DNA from: Acetitomaculum ruminis DSM 5522
Lineage (GTDB): Bacteria > Bacillota > Clostridia > Lachnospirales > Lachnospiraceae
Reading direction: 5' to 3'
DNA length: 64,000 nt
NCBI RefSeq assembly: GCF_900112085.1
Contig: NZ_FOJY01000011.1
Location: 1 to 64,000 of the forward strand
Shown here one piece after another: positions 56,911 to 64,000 of this stretch. Below the pieces are notes generated by a model, which saw only the letters and a list, made by a program, of their open reading frames with translations, did no database searches and was not told the origin of the DNA. The position numbers and the translations under genes are program-made. Every line of letters begins with the position of its first letter. Within the stretch, counting starts at the first letter, position 1.

Positions 56911-58277
56911 ATACTTTTCCTCACTTTCCATATTTTAGTGTTTAAAGCGTCAGAAACTTTTACATTTATACCATCCTTAGATTCAGGATAATATCTCATT
57001 GTCATTACATTTTCTCCCAGATTCACATACACTTCTAATATCGACTTATCCATAAAAAGGCGTAAGTGTTTCAACTCATTTAGCTTCATTTTTCTGGCAC
57101 TTCTGCCTGCTCCACTTTCATTATTAAATTTTGCACAAAAAACCCCATCTTCAAAACTTAATATTAAATCATCATTTAAGGACACTTTTGCATTTTTTGT
57201 ATTATCTTCAAAGGTAATTTCACAATCAAAGGAGTAACTATCCACCAGTCCCCCCTCTTTTTTGCAATCTACACTTTCTTCTCGGAGTTTTTCATATTCT
57301 TTTATGGGATAGGTATAAAGTTTGTCTCCCACCGTTTTTATGTTTCTAAGAAGAGTAAGGGAATTTTCAAAACCTTCATTTCTGGCTTTTTCATTATGAT
57401 ATGGAGCATCCGGGACTCCTGCCCAGCCTACTATAATATGCCTTCCATCTTCTGTTTTAAAAACCTGTGGTGCATAAAAATCAAAGCCATAATCCCATTC
57501 TTTTAGATTATCCATCATAACAGTTTCATCTATTTTTTCATCTGCTAAAGAAAATACATCTTCATCAAAAAGAAAATAACCAGAATGATACATGTTTTGA
57601 AGCCTGAATTCCTGATTTTTTGGTCCCTGAGGACACAGTGATAAGACATATTTATTATCAATTTCAAAATAATCCGGACATTCTAACATATAACCCATAT
57701 CACTTAAGGGAATGTATTTTTTATTTAACTCCCAGTGCATCTTATCATCTGATACATATGAAAGTAAAGCTGCCTTGGAATCTTTTGTCCTGGCTCCTAA
57801 TAACATATAATATTTACCATTTTTTTTGTAAACTTTTGGATCTCTTACATGACAACTCATGTCTGAAGGATAATCCTTATTTTCCATAAGAACTTTTTTT
57901 TGAGAAAAATTTACACCGTCATTGCTTTCAATATATATGACATTGTGCTCTCTTCCCTCGTTTATATAATCAAAATCTCCCGGTTTTTTTACATTTCCGG
58001 TATAGAATATTTCCATTTTCCCATCATCTGTAAAACAGCAACCGGAGTAGGCTCCACTAAGGTCTCTTTTTGTATCGGGATGTATGGGCATCCCTTCATA
58101 TTTCCAGTTTAACAGGTCTTTTGAAGTATAATGTCCCCATCCTCTTTCTTTCCAATCCGGTGAATATTGAAAAAAAATGTGATAGGTTCCCTTAAAAAAA
58201 CATGTTCCATTTGGATCATTAAGCCATCCCTTTGGTGGCATCAAATGATTTATATGTCTGTAGCTTTCTTTAGCCAT
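56898..58277 (-). CDS. scrB: Sucrose-6-phosphate hydrolase (GH32)
   Basis: The 459-residue protein is a GH32 invertase: nucleophile Asp in PPKGWLNDPNG, the RDP motif in CHVRDPKVYKKNG and the acid/base Glu in YMLECPDYFEI. Beta-fructosidase C-terminal sandwich features follow from about residue 330. Between a sucrose-type PTS permease and fructokinase it most likely cuts sucrose-6-phosphate to glucose-6-phosphate and fructose. No signal peptide, so it acts inside the cell. Start ATG 58277 behind GGAGG. Confidence 0.95.
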   Translation of the reverse strand: MAKESYRHINHLMPPKGWLNDPNGTCFFKGTYHIFFQYSPDWKERGWGHYTSKDLLNWKYEGMPIHPDTKRDLSGAYSGCCFTDDGKMEIFYTGNVKKPGDFDYINEGREHNVIYIESNDGVNFSQKKVLMENKDYPSDMSCHVRDPKVYKKNGKYYMLLGARTKDSKAALLSYVSDDKMHWELNKKYIPLSDMGYMLECPDYFEIDNKYVLSLCPQGPKNQEFRLQNMYHSGYFLFDEDVFSLADEKIDETVMMDNLKEWDYGFDFYAPQVFKTEDGRHIIVGWAGVPDAPYHNEKARNEGFENSLTLLRNIKTVGDKLYTYPIKEYEKLREESVDCKKEGGLVDSYSFDCEITFEDNTKNAKVSLNDDLILSFEDGVFCAKFNNESGAGRSARKMKLNELKHLRLFMDKSILEVYVNLGENVMTMRYYPESKDGINVKVSDALNTKIWKVRKSICAN

Positions 58278-58376
58278 ATCTGCCTCCGTTTTGTACTTAT
58301 AGCTGTTTCCTAAAACACCCTGCCAGCCGGCAGTTTATACTAAAACCGCCAAACGACTTAGGGATTAATCTTAATT

Positions 58377-60287
58377 TTAATATACCTTCATAAGTTTATC
58401 CGTTGTATCTTTGTTTCCGGACGTTTCTTTTTCTATGCCTTCAAAATCCTCTATATTAGTGATGATTATAGGAGTAACTGTATTATAGCCGGCATCTTTT
58501 ATCTTGTTCATGTCAAAACTTATAAGGAGCTGTCCTTTCTTAACCTTGTCTCCTTCCGATACATGGCTTTCAAAGTACTGTCCATTTAATTCTACTGTAT
58601 TTAAACCTATATGAATCAATATTTCCACATCATTATCTGTTGTAATTCCTATTGCATGTTTTGTTTCAAATAAAGTTTCAACCACTCCGTCAACTGGTGA
58701 TACAACCTTGCCCTCTCCCGGTATAATTGCCATACCATCTCCAAGAGTTTTTTGAGCAAAGGTCTGATCTGGTACATCCTCTAAAGGAATCACTCTTCCT
58801 TTAATAGGATTATATATTGTTTCTTCAAATGAAGCACTTTCTGAAGTATTTGCGTTACTGTCATTAGAAGGTGACTTTAGCGTAGTTGTAGCATTTTCAG
58901 TTTCCTCCACCGGATCTTTATACATTACAAAAGATACAATAAAGGCAACTGCAAAAGATACCACCATAACCATTGCATAATAACCTACAAACTGTGCAGT
59001 TATCAAAAATCCAAACAAACCTGTAATACCATAGGCATTAGCATAAATTCCTGTTAATGATGCCACGATACCACCTGCTGCACCTCCGATACAGCCTGCT
59101 ACAAACGGCTTCATAAAACGAACATTTACACCGAAAATAGCCGGTTCTGTAATACCAAGAAAGGCTGAAAGTGATGCCGGTAAAGCCATTGATTTAATCT
59201 TTTTATTCTTAGATTTAACACCTACTGCCAAAGCTGCTGCACCCTGTCCTACATTGGCTGCTGTAGCTATAGGCATCCAGGTATTCATTGGAACAGCTAA
59301 AGAACACATTTCCGCCTCAATCATGTTGTACATATGATGCAAACCTGCAACAACGGTGATAGCATAAAGACCACCTATTATTACTCCTCCCAGTCCAAAT
59401 GGCAGTGAAATAAGTGATTGTGCTGCTGTAAGAACCCAGCCTTCAACCTTTGAAAATACAGGTCCGATTGCTGAAAGTGTAAGATAACCTGTCACAAGTA
59501 CCGTAACAAGTGGAGTTACAAAAAGGTCTAACATGGCTGGAACAATCTTGTGTAGTCGTTTTTCAATCCAGCTCATTACAAATATGGCAATGATAACAGG
59601 AATTACATGTCCCTGGTAACCAACCTGATTAATATCAAAGGCTCCAAACCATACACTCCAAGTCGGGATTGTTTCCCCGGCTTCTTCCATGGACGCCACG
59701 CTCCAGGCATTAATAAGACTTGGATGAATCATGATAAATCCGATAACTGCTGCCAGATACGGGTTTCCATCGAATTTTTTTGCAGCACTTACTGCGATTA
59801 GAATCGGTAACATTGACAATGCTGCCCCTGCAAAAAGATTTATAATCTCATAAACACTAGATTTTGCAATATCCGGGTATGCTGCTGAAAGACCACCTAA
59901 AAGACCATTTAAGAGACCACTGGCTACGATTGCCGGAATAATTGGTACAAAAATATCTCCAAGAGTTTTTATTGCTCTAAAGAAAACATTCTGCTTTTGA
60001 GCAGCAGCTGCTTTTAAGTCTTCTTTGCTACCGCCTTCTATTCCTGCCAGTTTAATAAACTCATCATAAACCTTATTAACAATACCGGTTCCGTAAATAA
60101 CCTGAAGCTGCCCGGCTGCCTCAAAGCACCCCTTGACTCCCTCAACATTTTCAACTCTACTTATGTTTACTTTGCTGTTATCAGCAATAACCAGACGAAG
60201 TCTTGTTGCACAATGTGCAGCGGATACAATATTATCCTTACCCCCTATTGCCTCAATCACAGCCTTTGCAGATTCTCTGTAATCCAT
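58377..60287 (-). CDS. PTS permease IIBCA, sucrose/beta-glucoside type
   Basis: The 636-residue protein holds all three domains: IIB (1-90, phosphocysteine in SAAHCATRLRLVIADNSKV), IIC (about 105-460, around ten membrane helices, VGYQGHVIPVIIAIFVMSWI and AVIGFIMIHPSLINAW) and IIA (about 495-630, His in FETKHAIGITTDNDVEILI, with LIHIGLNTVELNGQ). The gene order with GH32 hydrolase and fructokinase points to sucrose as substrate; trehalose or beta-glucosides are less likely. It is the first gene of the operon (start AAGGAGG). A possible promoter TTGACT-16-TAAATA overlaps the preceding terminator. Confidence 0.93.
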   Translation of the reverse strand: MDYRESAKAVIEAIGGKDNIVSAAHCATRLRLVIADNSKVNISRVENVEGVKGCFEAAGQLQVIYGTGIVNKVYDEFIKLAGIEGGSKEDLKAAAAQKQNVFFRAIKTLGDIFVPIIPAIVASGLLNGLLGGLSAAYPDIAKSSVYEIINLFAGAALSMLPILIAVSAAKKFDGNPYLAAVIGFIMIHPSLINAWSVASMEEAGETIPTWSVWFGAFDINQVGYQGHVIPVIIAIFVMSWIEKRLHKIVPAMLDLFVTPLVTVLVTGYLTLSAIGPVFSKVEGWVLTAAQSLISLPFGLGGVIIGGLYAITVVAGLHHMYNMIEAEMCSLAVPMNTWMPIATAANVGQGAAALAVGVKSKNKKIKSMALPASLSAFLGITEPAIFGVNVRFMKPFVAGCIGGAAGGIVASLTGIYANAYGITGLFGFLITAQFVGYYAMVMVVSFAVAFIVSFVMYKDPVEETENATTTLKSPSNDSNANTSESASFEETIYNPIKGRVIPLEDVPDQTFAQKTLGDGMAIIPGEGKVVSPVDGVVETLFETKHAIGITTDNDVEILIHIGLNTVELNGQYFESHVSEGDKVKKGQLLISFDMNKIKDAGYNTVTPIIITNIEDFEGIEKETSGNKDTTDKLMKVY

Positions 60288-60344
60288 TTTGGCCTACCTC
60301 CTTGATGTGAATATATATTAGTTAATTTATTTAAACATAATAAA

Positions 60345-60385
60345 AAATGAGTCAAAAAAAATCTTTTAATTTTTTTCGGCTCATT
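60345..60385 (-). terminator. Terminator after the que operon
   Basis: ATGAG.C-AAAAAA pairs loosely with TTTTTT-G.CTCAT, followed by TTTTTTATT on the minus strand. It stands about 20 bases after the queF stop. Confidence 0.6.
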
Positions 60386-60405
60386 TATTTATTTTATTAC
60401 TCTAT

Positions 60406-60894
60406 TTACCTATTATTAACCTCTTCGGGATAAAGATCATGATTTGCCATTCTATTCCATGCAACCTCTTCCCATTTTGTCCCGGCTTTTCCATAATTAC
60501 AATAAGGGTCAATGGATATTCCACCTCTTGGTAAAAACTTTCCCCAGACTTCAATATACTTAGGATCCATTAGTTTTATAAGATCTTTCATGATTATATT
60601 TACGCAGTCTTCGTGAAAGTCTCCTCTGTTTCTAAAGGAAAACAGATATAATTTAAGGCTTTTGCTTTCCACCATTTTTTCTGAGGGAACATAAGAAATA
60701 TAAATAGTTGCAAAATCCGGCTGTCCGGTAATGGGACAAAGACTGGTAAATTCCGGACAGTTGAATTTAACAAAATAGTCATTATCAGGATGTTTATTTA
60801 TAAATGTTTCTAAAAGATCAGGGGCATAATCAAATTCATATTTATTATTTTTGCTTCCCAAAAGGGTAAGATTTTCCTTTTCTTTATCTCTCAT
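60406..60894 (-). CDS. queF: PreQ0 reductase (7-cyano-7-deazaguanine reductase)
   Basis: QueF makes preQ1 from preQ0 with NADPH, the last step before tRNA insertion. The active Cys lies in [16 protein letters not shown] and the substrate Glu in [27 protein letters not shown] follows. At 162 residues it is the short, unimodular type of Bacillus. Fourth gene of queDECF, 14 bases after queC. Confidence 0.97.
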   Translation of the reverse strand: MRDKEKENLTLLGSKNNKYEFDYAPDLLETFINKHPDNDYFVKFNCPEFTSLCPITGQPDFATIYISYVPSEKMVESKSLKLYLFSFRNRGDFHEDCVNIIMKDLIKLMDPKYIEVWGKFLPRGGISIDPYCNYGKAGTKWEEVAWNRMANHDLYPEEVNNR

Positions 60895-60908
60895 ACTTTT
60901 ACTCCTTT

Positions 60909-61598
60909 TTAATCCTTAATAAGAGCAGGGTCTTTTACATTGTTTAATTTAAAGGCCTCTGCCCTGTCTATGCAGGTTCCACACTCTCCACAAGGTTCGT
61001 CTCCCCCTTCATAACATGACCAGGTAAGCTCATAAGGGACTTTGAGTTCTAAGCCTAATTTTACAACTTCAGCCTTGGTTTTATCTATAAATGGTGCCTC
61101 TATAGTAAGCTGGTGTCCACTTCCTTCATAAATAGCCTCTTTCATGGCATTATTAAAAGCACTTGAGCAGTCAGGATATGCAAAACCGCAAGCATCATCT
61201 GCATGAGCACCGTAATAAATCACATTACACTCCTTGCTTAAAGCAATGCTTGCTGCTGATGATAAAAACAGACCGTTTCTAAAAGGCACATAGGTGGAAA
61301 CCGGTGTCTCTCCTTTAGTTTCTTTAATCTGTTCACTATAGCTTTCTTTTGGAATTTCTGTATCTGATTGCTTTAAAAGAGAACAATTACTGAATTGAAA
61401 AATTTTGGAAAGATCTAAAAATAACTGTTCTACTCCGTAATAGTTGGCAACTTTTTTTGCTGCCTGAATTTCTTTGTCATGTTTTTGTCCATAGGATACT
61501 GATAAGGCAAAAACATTTTCTTTTCCATATTTTGAAATGGCAAGAGCTAATGCAGTTGTAGAATCGACTCCGCCACTTGATAATACCATTGCTTTCAT
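60909..61598 (-). CDS. queC: PreQ0 synthase
   Basis: QueC turns 7-carboxy-7-deazaguanine into preQ0 using ATP and ammonia. The ATP-pyrophosphatase loop [19 protein letters not shown] is at residues 7-14 on, and four zinc cysteines are in [17 protein letters not shown]. 229 residues, standard. Two bases separate it from queE. Confidence 0.98.
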   Translation of the reverse strand: MKAMVLSSGGVDSTTALALAISKYGKENVFALSVSYGQKHDKEIQAAKKVANYYGVEQLFLDLSKIFQFSNCSLLKQSDTEIPKESYSEQIKETKGETPVSTYVPFRNGLFLSSAASIALSKECNVIYYGAHADDACGFAYPDCSSAFNNAMKEAIYEGSGHQLTIEAPFIDKTKAEVVKLGLELKVPYELTWSCYEGGDEPCGECGTCIDRAEAFKLNNVKDPALIKD

Positions 61599-61600
61599 TT

Positions 61601-62275
61601 TTAAACTCCTTTTTTGTCAGGCTCCCAGATAACTTTATGCATTTGTATTTGTAATCTGACTTTATTCATACAGTTCTTTTTCATGAACTCCACCATTTCC
61701 TCTAATTCTATCTTCCCAAAAACAGGACTTAGATATACAATGCATTTATCTGTCAGTTTATATTTTTCTATAACAAAGGCTGCCCTTTCTAAATCTGTAC
61801 TTTCACAGACAAATTTTACAATATCAACCGGTTTAAGATAATCAAAATTTTCAAGAATCATGGCATCTTCAAAGCCGCTTGAAATAAGCTTGTAATCCAT
61901 GGTAAAGCTAAGATTATCATAGGCGTTTAATTCATCTCTAAGTTTTGCAACTTTTTCTATACTAACAGCACCATTTGTTTCAATTTCGATATGAAGACTT
62001 TTATCTTTTAATAAAATCTCCAGCAATTTTATCATATCTTTTTGTAAAAGGGGTTCTCCACCGGTTAAGGTAACATTTGTCACATTACAGGATAATATAT
62101 AGTCATAAATATCCTTTGGACTTAAATCTTCATATGGACAGGATGTTTCATTTGCCCATTTTGTATCGCAATAAGTGCAGGCTAAGTTACAACCCCAAAA
62201 TCTTATAAAAGCCGCCAGTTCTCCGGCTCTTTCTCCTTCGCCGTTAATACTGATAAATTTTTCTACTACTTTCAT
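61601..62275 (-). CDS. queE: 7-carboxy-7-deazaguanine synthase (radical SAM)
   Basis: QueE rearranges 6-carboxy-tetrahydropterin to the deazaguanine core. The radical SAM motif is GCNLACTYCDTKWANETSC (C-x3-C-x2-C), with NGEGERAGELAAFIRFWG before it and VTLTGGEPLLQKDM after it for SAM binding. 224 residues. It follows queD by 15 bases. Confidence 0.97.
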   Translation of the reverse strand: MKVVEKFISINGEGERAGELAAFIRFWGCNLACTYCDTKWANETSCPYEDLSPKDIYDYILSCNVTNVTLTGGEPLLQKDMIKLLEILLKDKSLHIEIETNGAVSIEKVAKLRDELNAYDNLSFTMDYKLISSGFEDAMILENFDYLKPVDIVKFVCESTDLERAAFVIEKYKLTDKCIVYLSPVFGKIELEEMVEFMKKNCMNKVRLQIQMHKVIWEPDKKGV

Positions 62276-62290
62276 TTGTATCCCCCCGGA

Positions 62291-62710
62291 TTATTCTGAA
62301 TACATTGCACAATTATTAGGTGTTTCATATACTTCTATCTGATGCATGTCAAATCCGTATTTTTTTAATTCATCAAAAAAATATTTTGAAAAATTTTCTG
62401 CTGTGGTTCTAAAATCCACTTCAACAAGTTTAAAATCCTCTGATAATAAGGCTTTTACAGTTTCATTTTTCAAGGAATCTTTTTCATAAATCAAACTGTG
62501 GTCAAATCTGTCTGTCACTTCTTTTAAGGCTTTTTTCAGGTCTGAAAAATCCATTACCATTCCCTCTTTTTGCTTGTCACAAAGAAGCTCTTTAGACTTT
62601 GCAGTGGCGATTACTCTCCATCTGTGCCCGTGAAGATTATGACATTTTCCATTATAATTTTTCAAAAAATGTGCAGCATCAAAACCTACTTCTGTTTTTA
62701 AATAATACAT
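62291..62710 (-). CDS. queD: 6-carboxy-tetrahydropterin synthase
   Basis: QueD makes 6-carboxy-5,6,7,8-tetrahydropterin from dihydroneopterin triphosphate. Zinc ligands are His in FDAAHFLKNY and in CHNLHGHRWRV; the catalytic Cys also lies in GKCHNLHGH. 139 residues, somewhat longer than the E. coli enzyme. First gene of the operon with a perfect AGGAGG. Its leader is long and structured (see next entries). Confidence 0.97.
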   Translation of the reverse strand: MYYLKTEVGFDAAHFLKNYNGKCHNLHGHRWRVIATAKSKELLCDKQKEGMVMDFSDLKKALKEVTDRFDHSLIYEKDSLKNETVKALLSEDFKLVEVDFRTTAENFSKYFFDELKKYGFDMHQIEVYETPNNCAMYSE

Positions 62711-62722
62711 TTTTCCTCCTGT

Positions 62723-62881
62723 AAAGCGGACATTCGGAATCCGCTTCGCTACTTCCTCATGAACGCAGTGGCACTTTGTGCCACCTGTCAGAAGGGGCTT
62801 TAACCCCTTCTGACACTAGTAAGCTTACACCCCCGCTTAAAGCTTACGCTTTTGAAGCGGGGGATTGCTTACACTGCGTTC
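62723..62881. repeat. Palindrome-rich block between leader and queD
   Basis: Within 160 bases there are an outer stem GAACGCAGTG/CACTGCGTTC (62761-62770 with 62872-62881), hairpins GTGGCAC/GTGCCAC (62768-62784), GTCAGAAGGGG/CCCCTTCTGAC (62787-62814), CCCCCGCTT/AAGCGGGGG with an inner AAAGC/GCTTT (62830-62863), and AAGCGGA/TCCGCTT just outside. It looks like an inserted element or RNA of the IS200/IS605 end type or a MITE, not like ordinary leader DNA: it is much richer in G and C than its surroundings. Confidence 0.6.
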
Positions 62882-62953
62882 AAACTATATTCTAATTAAT
62901 TACTTTTTGGTTTTTATCAGACTGATCAAAGGACAAAATGTCCATAAAAGAAA

Positions 62954-62990
62954 AGACCCCGGGAAAATCCCAGAGTCTGTTTTTGTCAAA
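62954..62990 (-). terminator. Terminator in the que leader
   Basis: On the minus strand AGACTCTGGGA pairs with TCCCGGGGTCT (with G-U pairs), followed by TTTTCTTTT. It lies inside the leader between the promoter and queD, as expected of a regulated attenuator. Confidence 0.75.
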
Positions 62991-63045
62991 TAATAAGAAT
63001 ATTCACAAAAGAATACCTATTAATTTCAATTAAAAACAAAGATCA

Positions 63046-63121
63046 GCCCTGGTTTTTTTTAACGACAGGATGGTGCAAACGAACTGTCGGATATTTAACG
63101 GTGATTTTTACCACCTGCGTT
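63046..63121 (-). promoter_or_regulatory. Structured leader, candidate riboswitch upstream of queD
   Basis: Beginning a few bases after the predicted start of transcription, the RNA can form GGTG/CACC (63115-63100), then CGACAG...CTGTCG (63089-63063) with the loop GTTCGTTTGCACC, and an A-rich tail UUAAAAAAAACC. The GUUC loop start, CACC and the A-rich tail with a possible GUUU/AAAC pseudoknot recall the preQ1-I aptamer, but two extra bases and the low GC pairing differ from the consensus. Context (preQ1 genes, attenuator downstream) fits. I rate the class as uncertain. Confidence 0.4.
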
Positions 63122-63150
63122 ATACTACTCTCATTAGCCTTTTTTGTCAA
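63122..63150 (-). promoter_or_regulatory. Promoter of the que operon
   Basis: TTGACA (63150-63145), 17 bases, TAGTAT (63127-63122) on the minus strand. A full-consensus -35 box; the resulting leader is about 400 bases. Confidence 0.75.
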
Positions 63151-63171
63151 GGTTTCAAAGCTAAATAATAT

Positions 63172-63837
63172 TTATTGTTCAAAAATATATCTGCTAAGAA
63201 GGGCTTTAAATGCCATTAAAATAGTTACTGAATAAAGAATCCCTGCAAAAATATCACTAAGCCAATGGGCTCCGGATAAAAGTCTGAATACAACTATAAG
63301 AACCATTAATAAAGAAGCCAGAATCTGTAAATATTTCTTTGTTTTAATTCTTCTTTTAAAAATAATTCCCCATTCAATAATTGCACTTCCAAGAATTACT
63401 ATAGCAAGCATGGTGTGGGTAGAAGGAAATGATGCTTCTAAAGCTGTTTCATCAGGTAAAATCTCAGGTCTGTAATTGATTATTACTTTTTCAAAAAATA
63501 CATAAATTAAAGCAAATACTATATACAATCCTAAAAGACACCAGATGTTAATATCTACAGCTGATAGTTTTTTCCCGGTAACCAATTGTAAAAATCCAAA
63601 AAGGCCAAAATATAAAACCGGTAAAAAAACCAGGTATCCCAGATATTTTGAAAGGGAATAAAATATCATATTAAGACCTGTTAAGTCATGAAAATATTTA
63701 TTGATAGTGGATAATCCTACGCTGCTTTCTTCAGGTCCTATAGCTGCCACATCCACATTACAAACTATAATGGTAAAGATAATGGATAATATTAAAAATA
63801 CTCCTGCTAAAAGACCATAACTTTTTTCATTTCTCAT
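63172..63837 (-). CDS. PAP2-family membrane phosphatase
   Basis: ATG 63837 (MRNEKSYGLLAGVFLILSII) is preferred because GAGG lies 8 bases before it; the 221-residue product has about six membrane helices. The three PAP2 phosphatase motifs are seen: KVIINYRPE, ASFPSTHTMLAI (PSTH for the usual PSGH) and FRLLSGAHWLSDIFAG (R-x5-H-x3-D). Such enzymes remove phosphate from phosphatidic acid, undecaprenyl pyrophosphate or similar lipids at the outer membrane face. First motif spacing is slightly short. Gene stands alone at the window's right end. Confidence 0.82.
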   Translation of the reverse strand: MRNEKSYGLLAGVFLILSIIFTIIVCNVDVAAIGPEESSVGLSTINKYFHDLTGLNMIFYSLSKYLGYLVFLPVLYFGLFGFLQLVTGKKLSAVDINIWCLLGLYIVFALIYVFFEKVIINYRPEILPDETALEASFPSTHTMLAIVILGSAIIEWGIIFKRRIKTKKYLQILASLLMVLIVVFRLLSGAHWLSDIFAGILYSVTILMAFKALLSRYIFEQ

Positions 63838-64000
63838 ACTGTTTTCCTCATTTGATAAATAAGCATAGCTTTCTACATATTTATCTCTTTCTATATTTTT
63901 AATACCTGTAACTAAACGATTATAACATAAACTTATTAAATAAAACATTTATAAATTCTTAATATTTATGCTTCATCCGGTAGTTTTTTGTAAAGACTTA

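Noticed and set aside
62761-62881. CRISPR-like or tRNA-like structure in the hairpin block
   Set aside because: The hairpins are all different and there are no regular spacers; no cloverleaf with anticodon or CCA fits.

Overview
The window looks like a chromosomal segment of an AT-rich, low-GC Gram-positive anaerobe of the class Clostridia, most likely Lachnospiraceae. The evidence is the codon bias, the strong AGGAGG-type ribosome binding sites, an F-type ATP synthase operon with a sodium-type c ring, a MecA adaptor, a GdpP c-di-AMP phosphodiesterase, and secreted papain-like proteases with Lachnospiraceae-style repeat tails. Nearly all genes lie on the minus strand. I found no tRNA, rRNA or CRISPR array.

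Layout. 1-3.7 kb is a graveyard of mobile DNA: the 5' end of a group II intron placed just after a terminator, an orphan recombinase tail, an XRE regulator, broken large and small serine recombinases, a phage terminase fragment, and a lipoprotein whose tail is duplicated next to the terminase fragment. 3.9-5.7 kb is an ECF sigma/anti-sigma pair, followed at 5.7-7.4 kb by an intact IS1182-type element that inserted into the pair's terminator hairpin and duplicated it. 7.7-12.8 kb is a five-gene nickel/peptide-type ABC importer. 13.0-16.8 kb holds a LOG-family protein, truA and an HD-GYP signalling protein. 17.2-25.9 kb is ftsZ followed directly by the whole ATP synthase operon. 26.2-29.6 kb has a dCMP deaminase, upp, a low-molecular-weight phosphatase and a GH18 cell-wall protein. 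30.5-32.1 kb holds mecA, a DUF1858 protein and a ferredoxin. 32.1-36.0 kb is gdpP-rplI-dnaB. 36.0-41.7 kb has a CgeB-type glycosyltransferase, a degenerate chemoreceptor, a MATE exporter and a true chemoreceptor. 41.9-49.3 kb holds three tandem secreted C1 proteases. 49.4-53.8 kb has an aldo/keto reductase and a hybrid histidine kinase. 54.0-60.3 kb is a sucrose PTS operon that carries its own HPr and Enzyme I. 60.4-62.7 kb is the preQ1 operon queDECF with a long structured leader, and the window ends with a PAP2 phosphatase.

How it works together. Sucrose would enter through the IIBCA permease as sucrose-6-phosphate, be split by the GH32 hydrolase, and the fructose released would be phosphorylated by the PfkB kinase; phosphate would flow from PEP through the operon's own EI and HPr. 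The HPr lacks the regulatory Ser46 position, so it looks dedicated to transport. The ATP synthase c subunit carries the full set of sodium ligands. Several signalling genes (HD-GYP, receptor-like protein, glycosyltransferase) share a GTCGATA-type upstream box reminiscent of the motility sigma factor.

Most interesting points: the terminator-targeting insertions (group II intron and IS1182 type), the HPr variant, the sodium-type ATP synthase joined to ftsZ, the structured que leader with an inserted palindrome-rich block, and the phage/lipoprotein mosaic at the left edge. I see no clear undescribed defence system.
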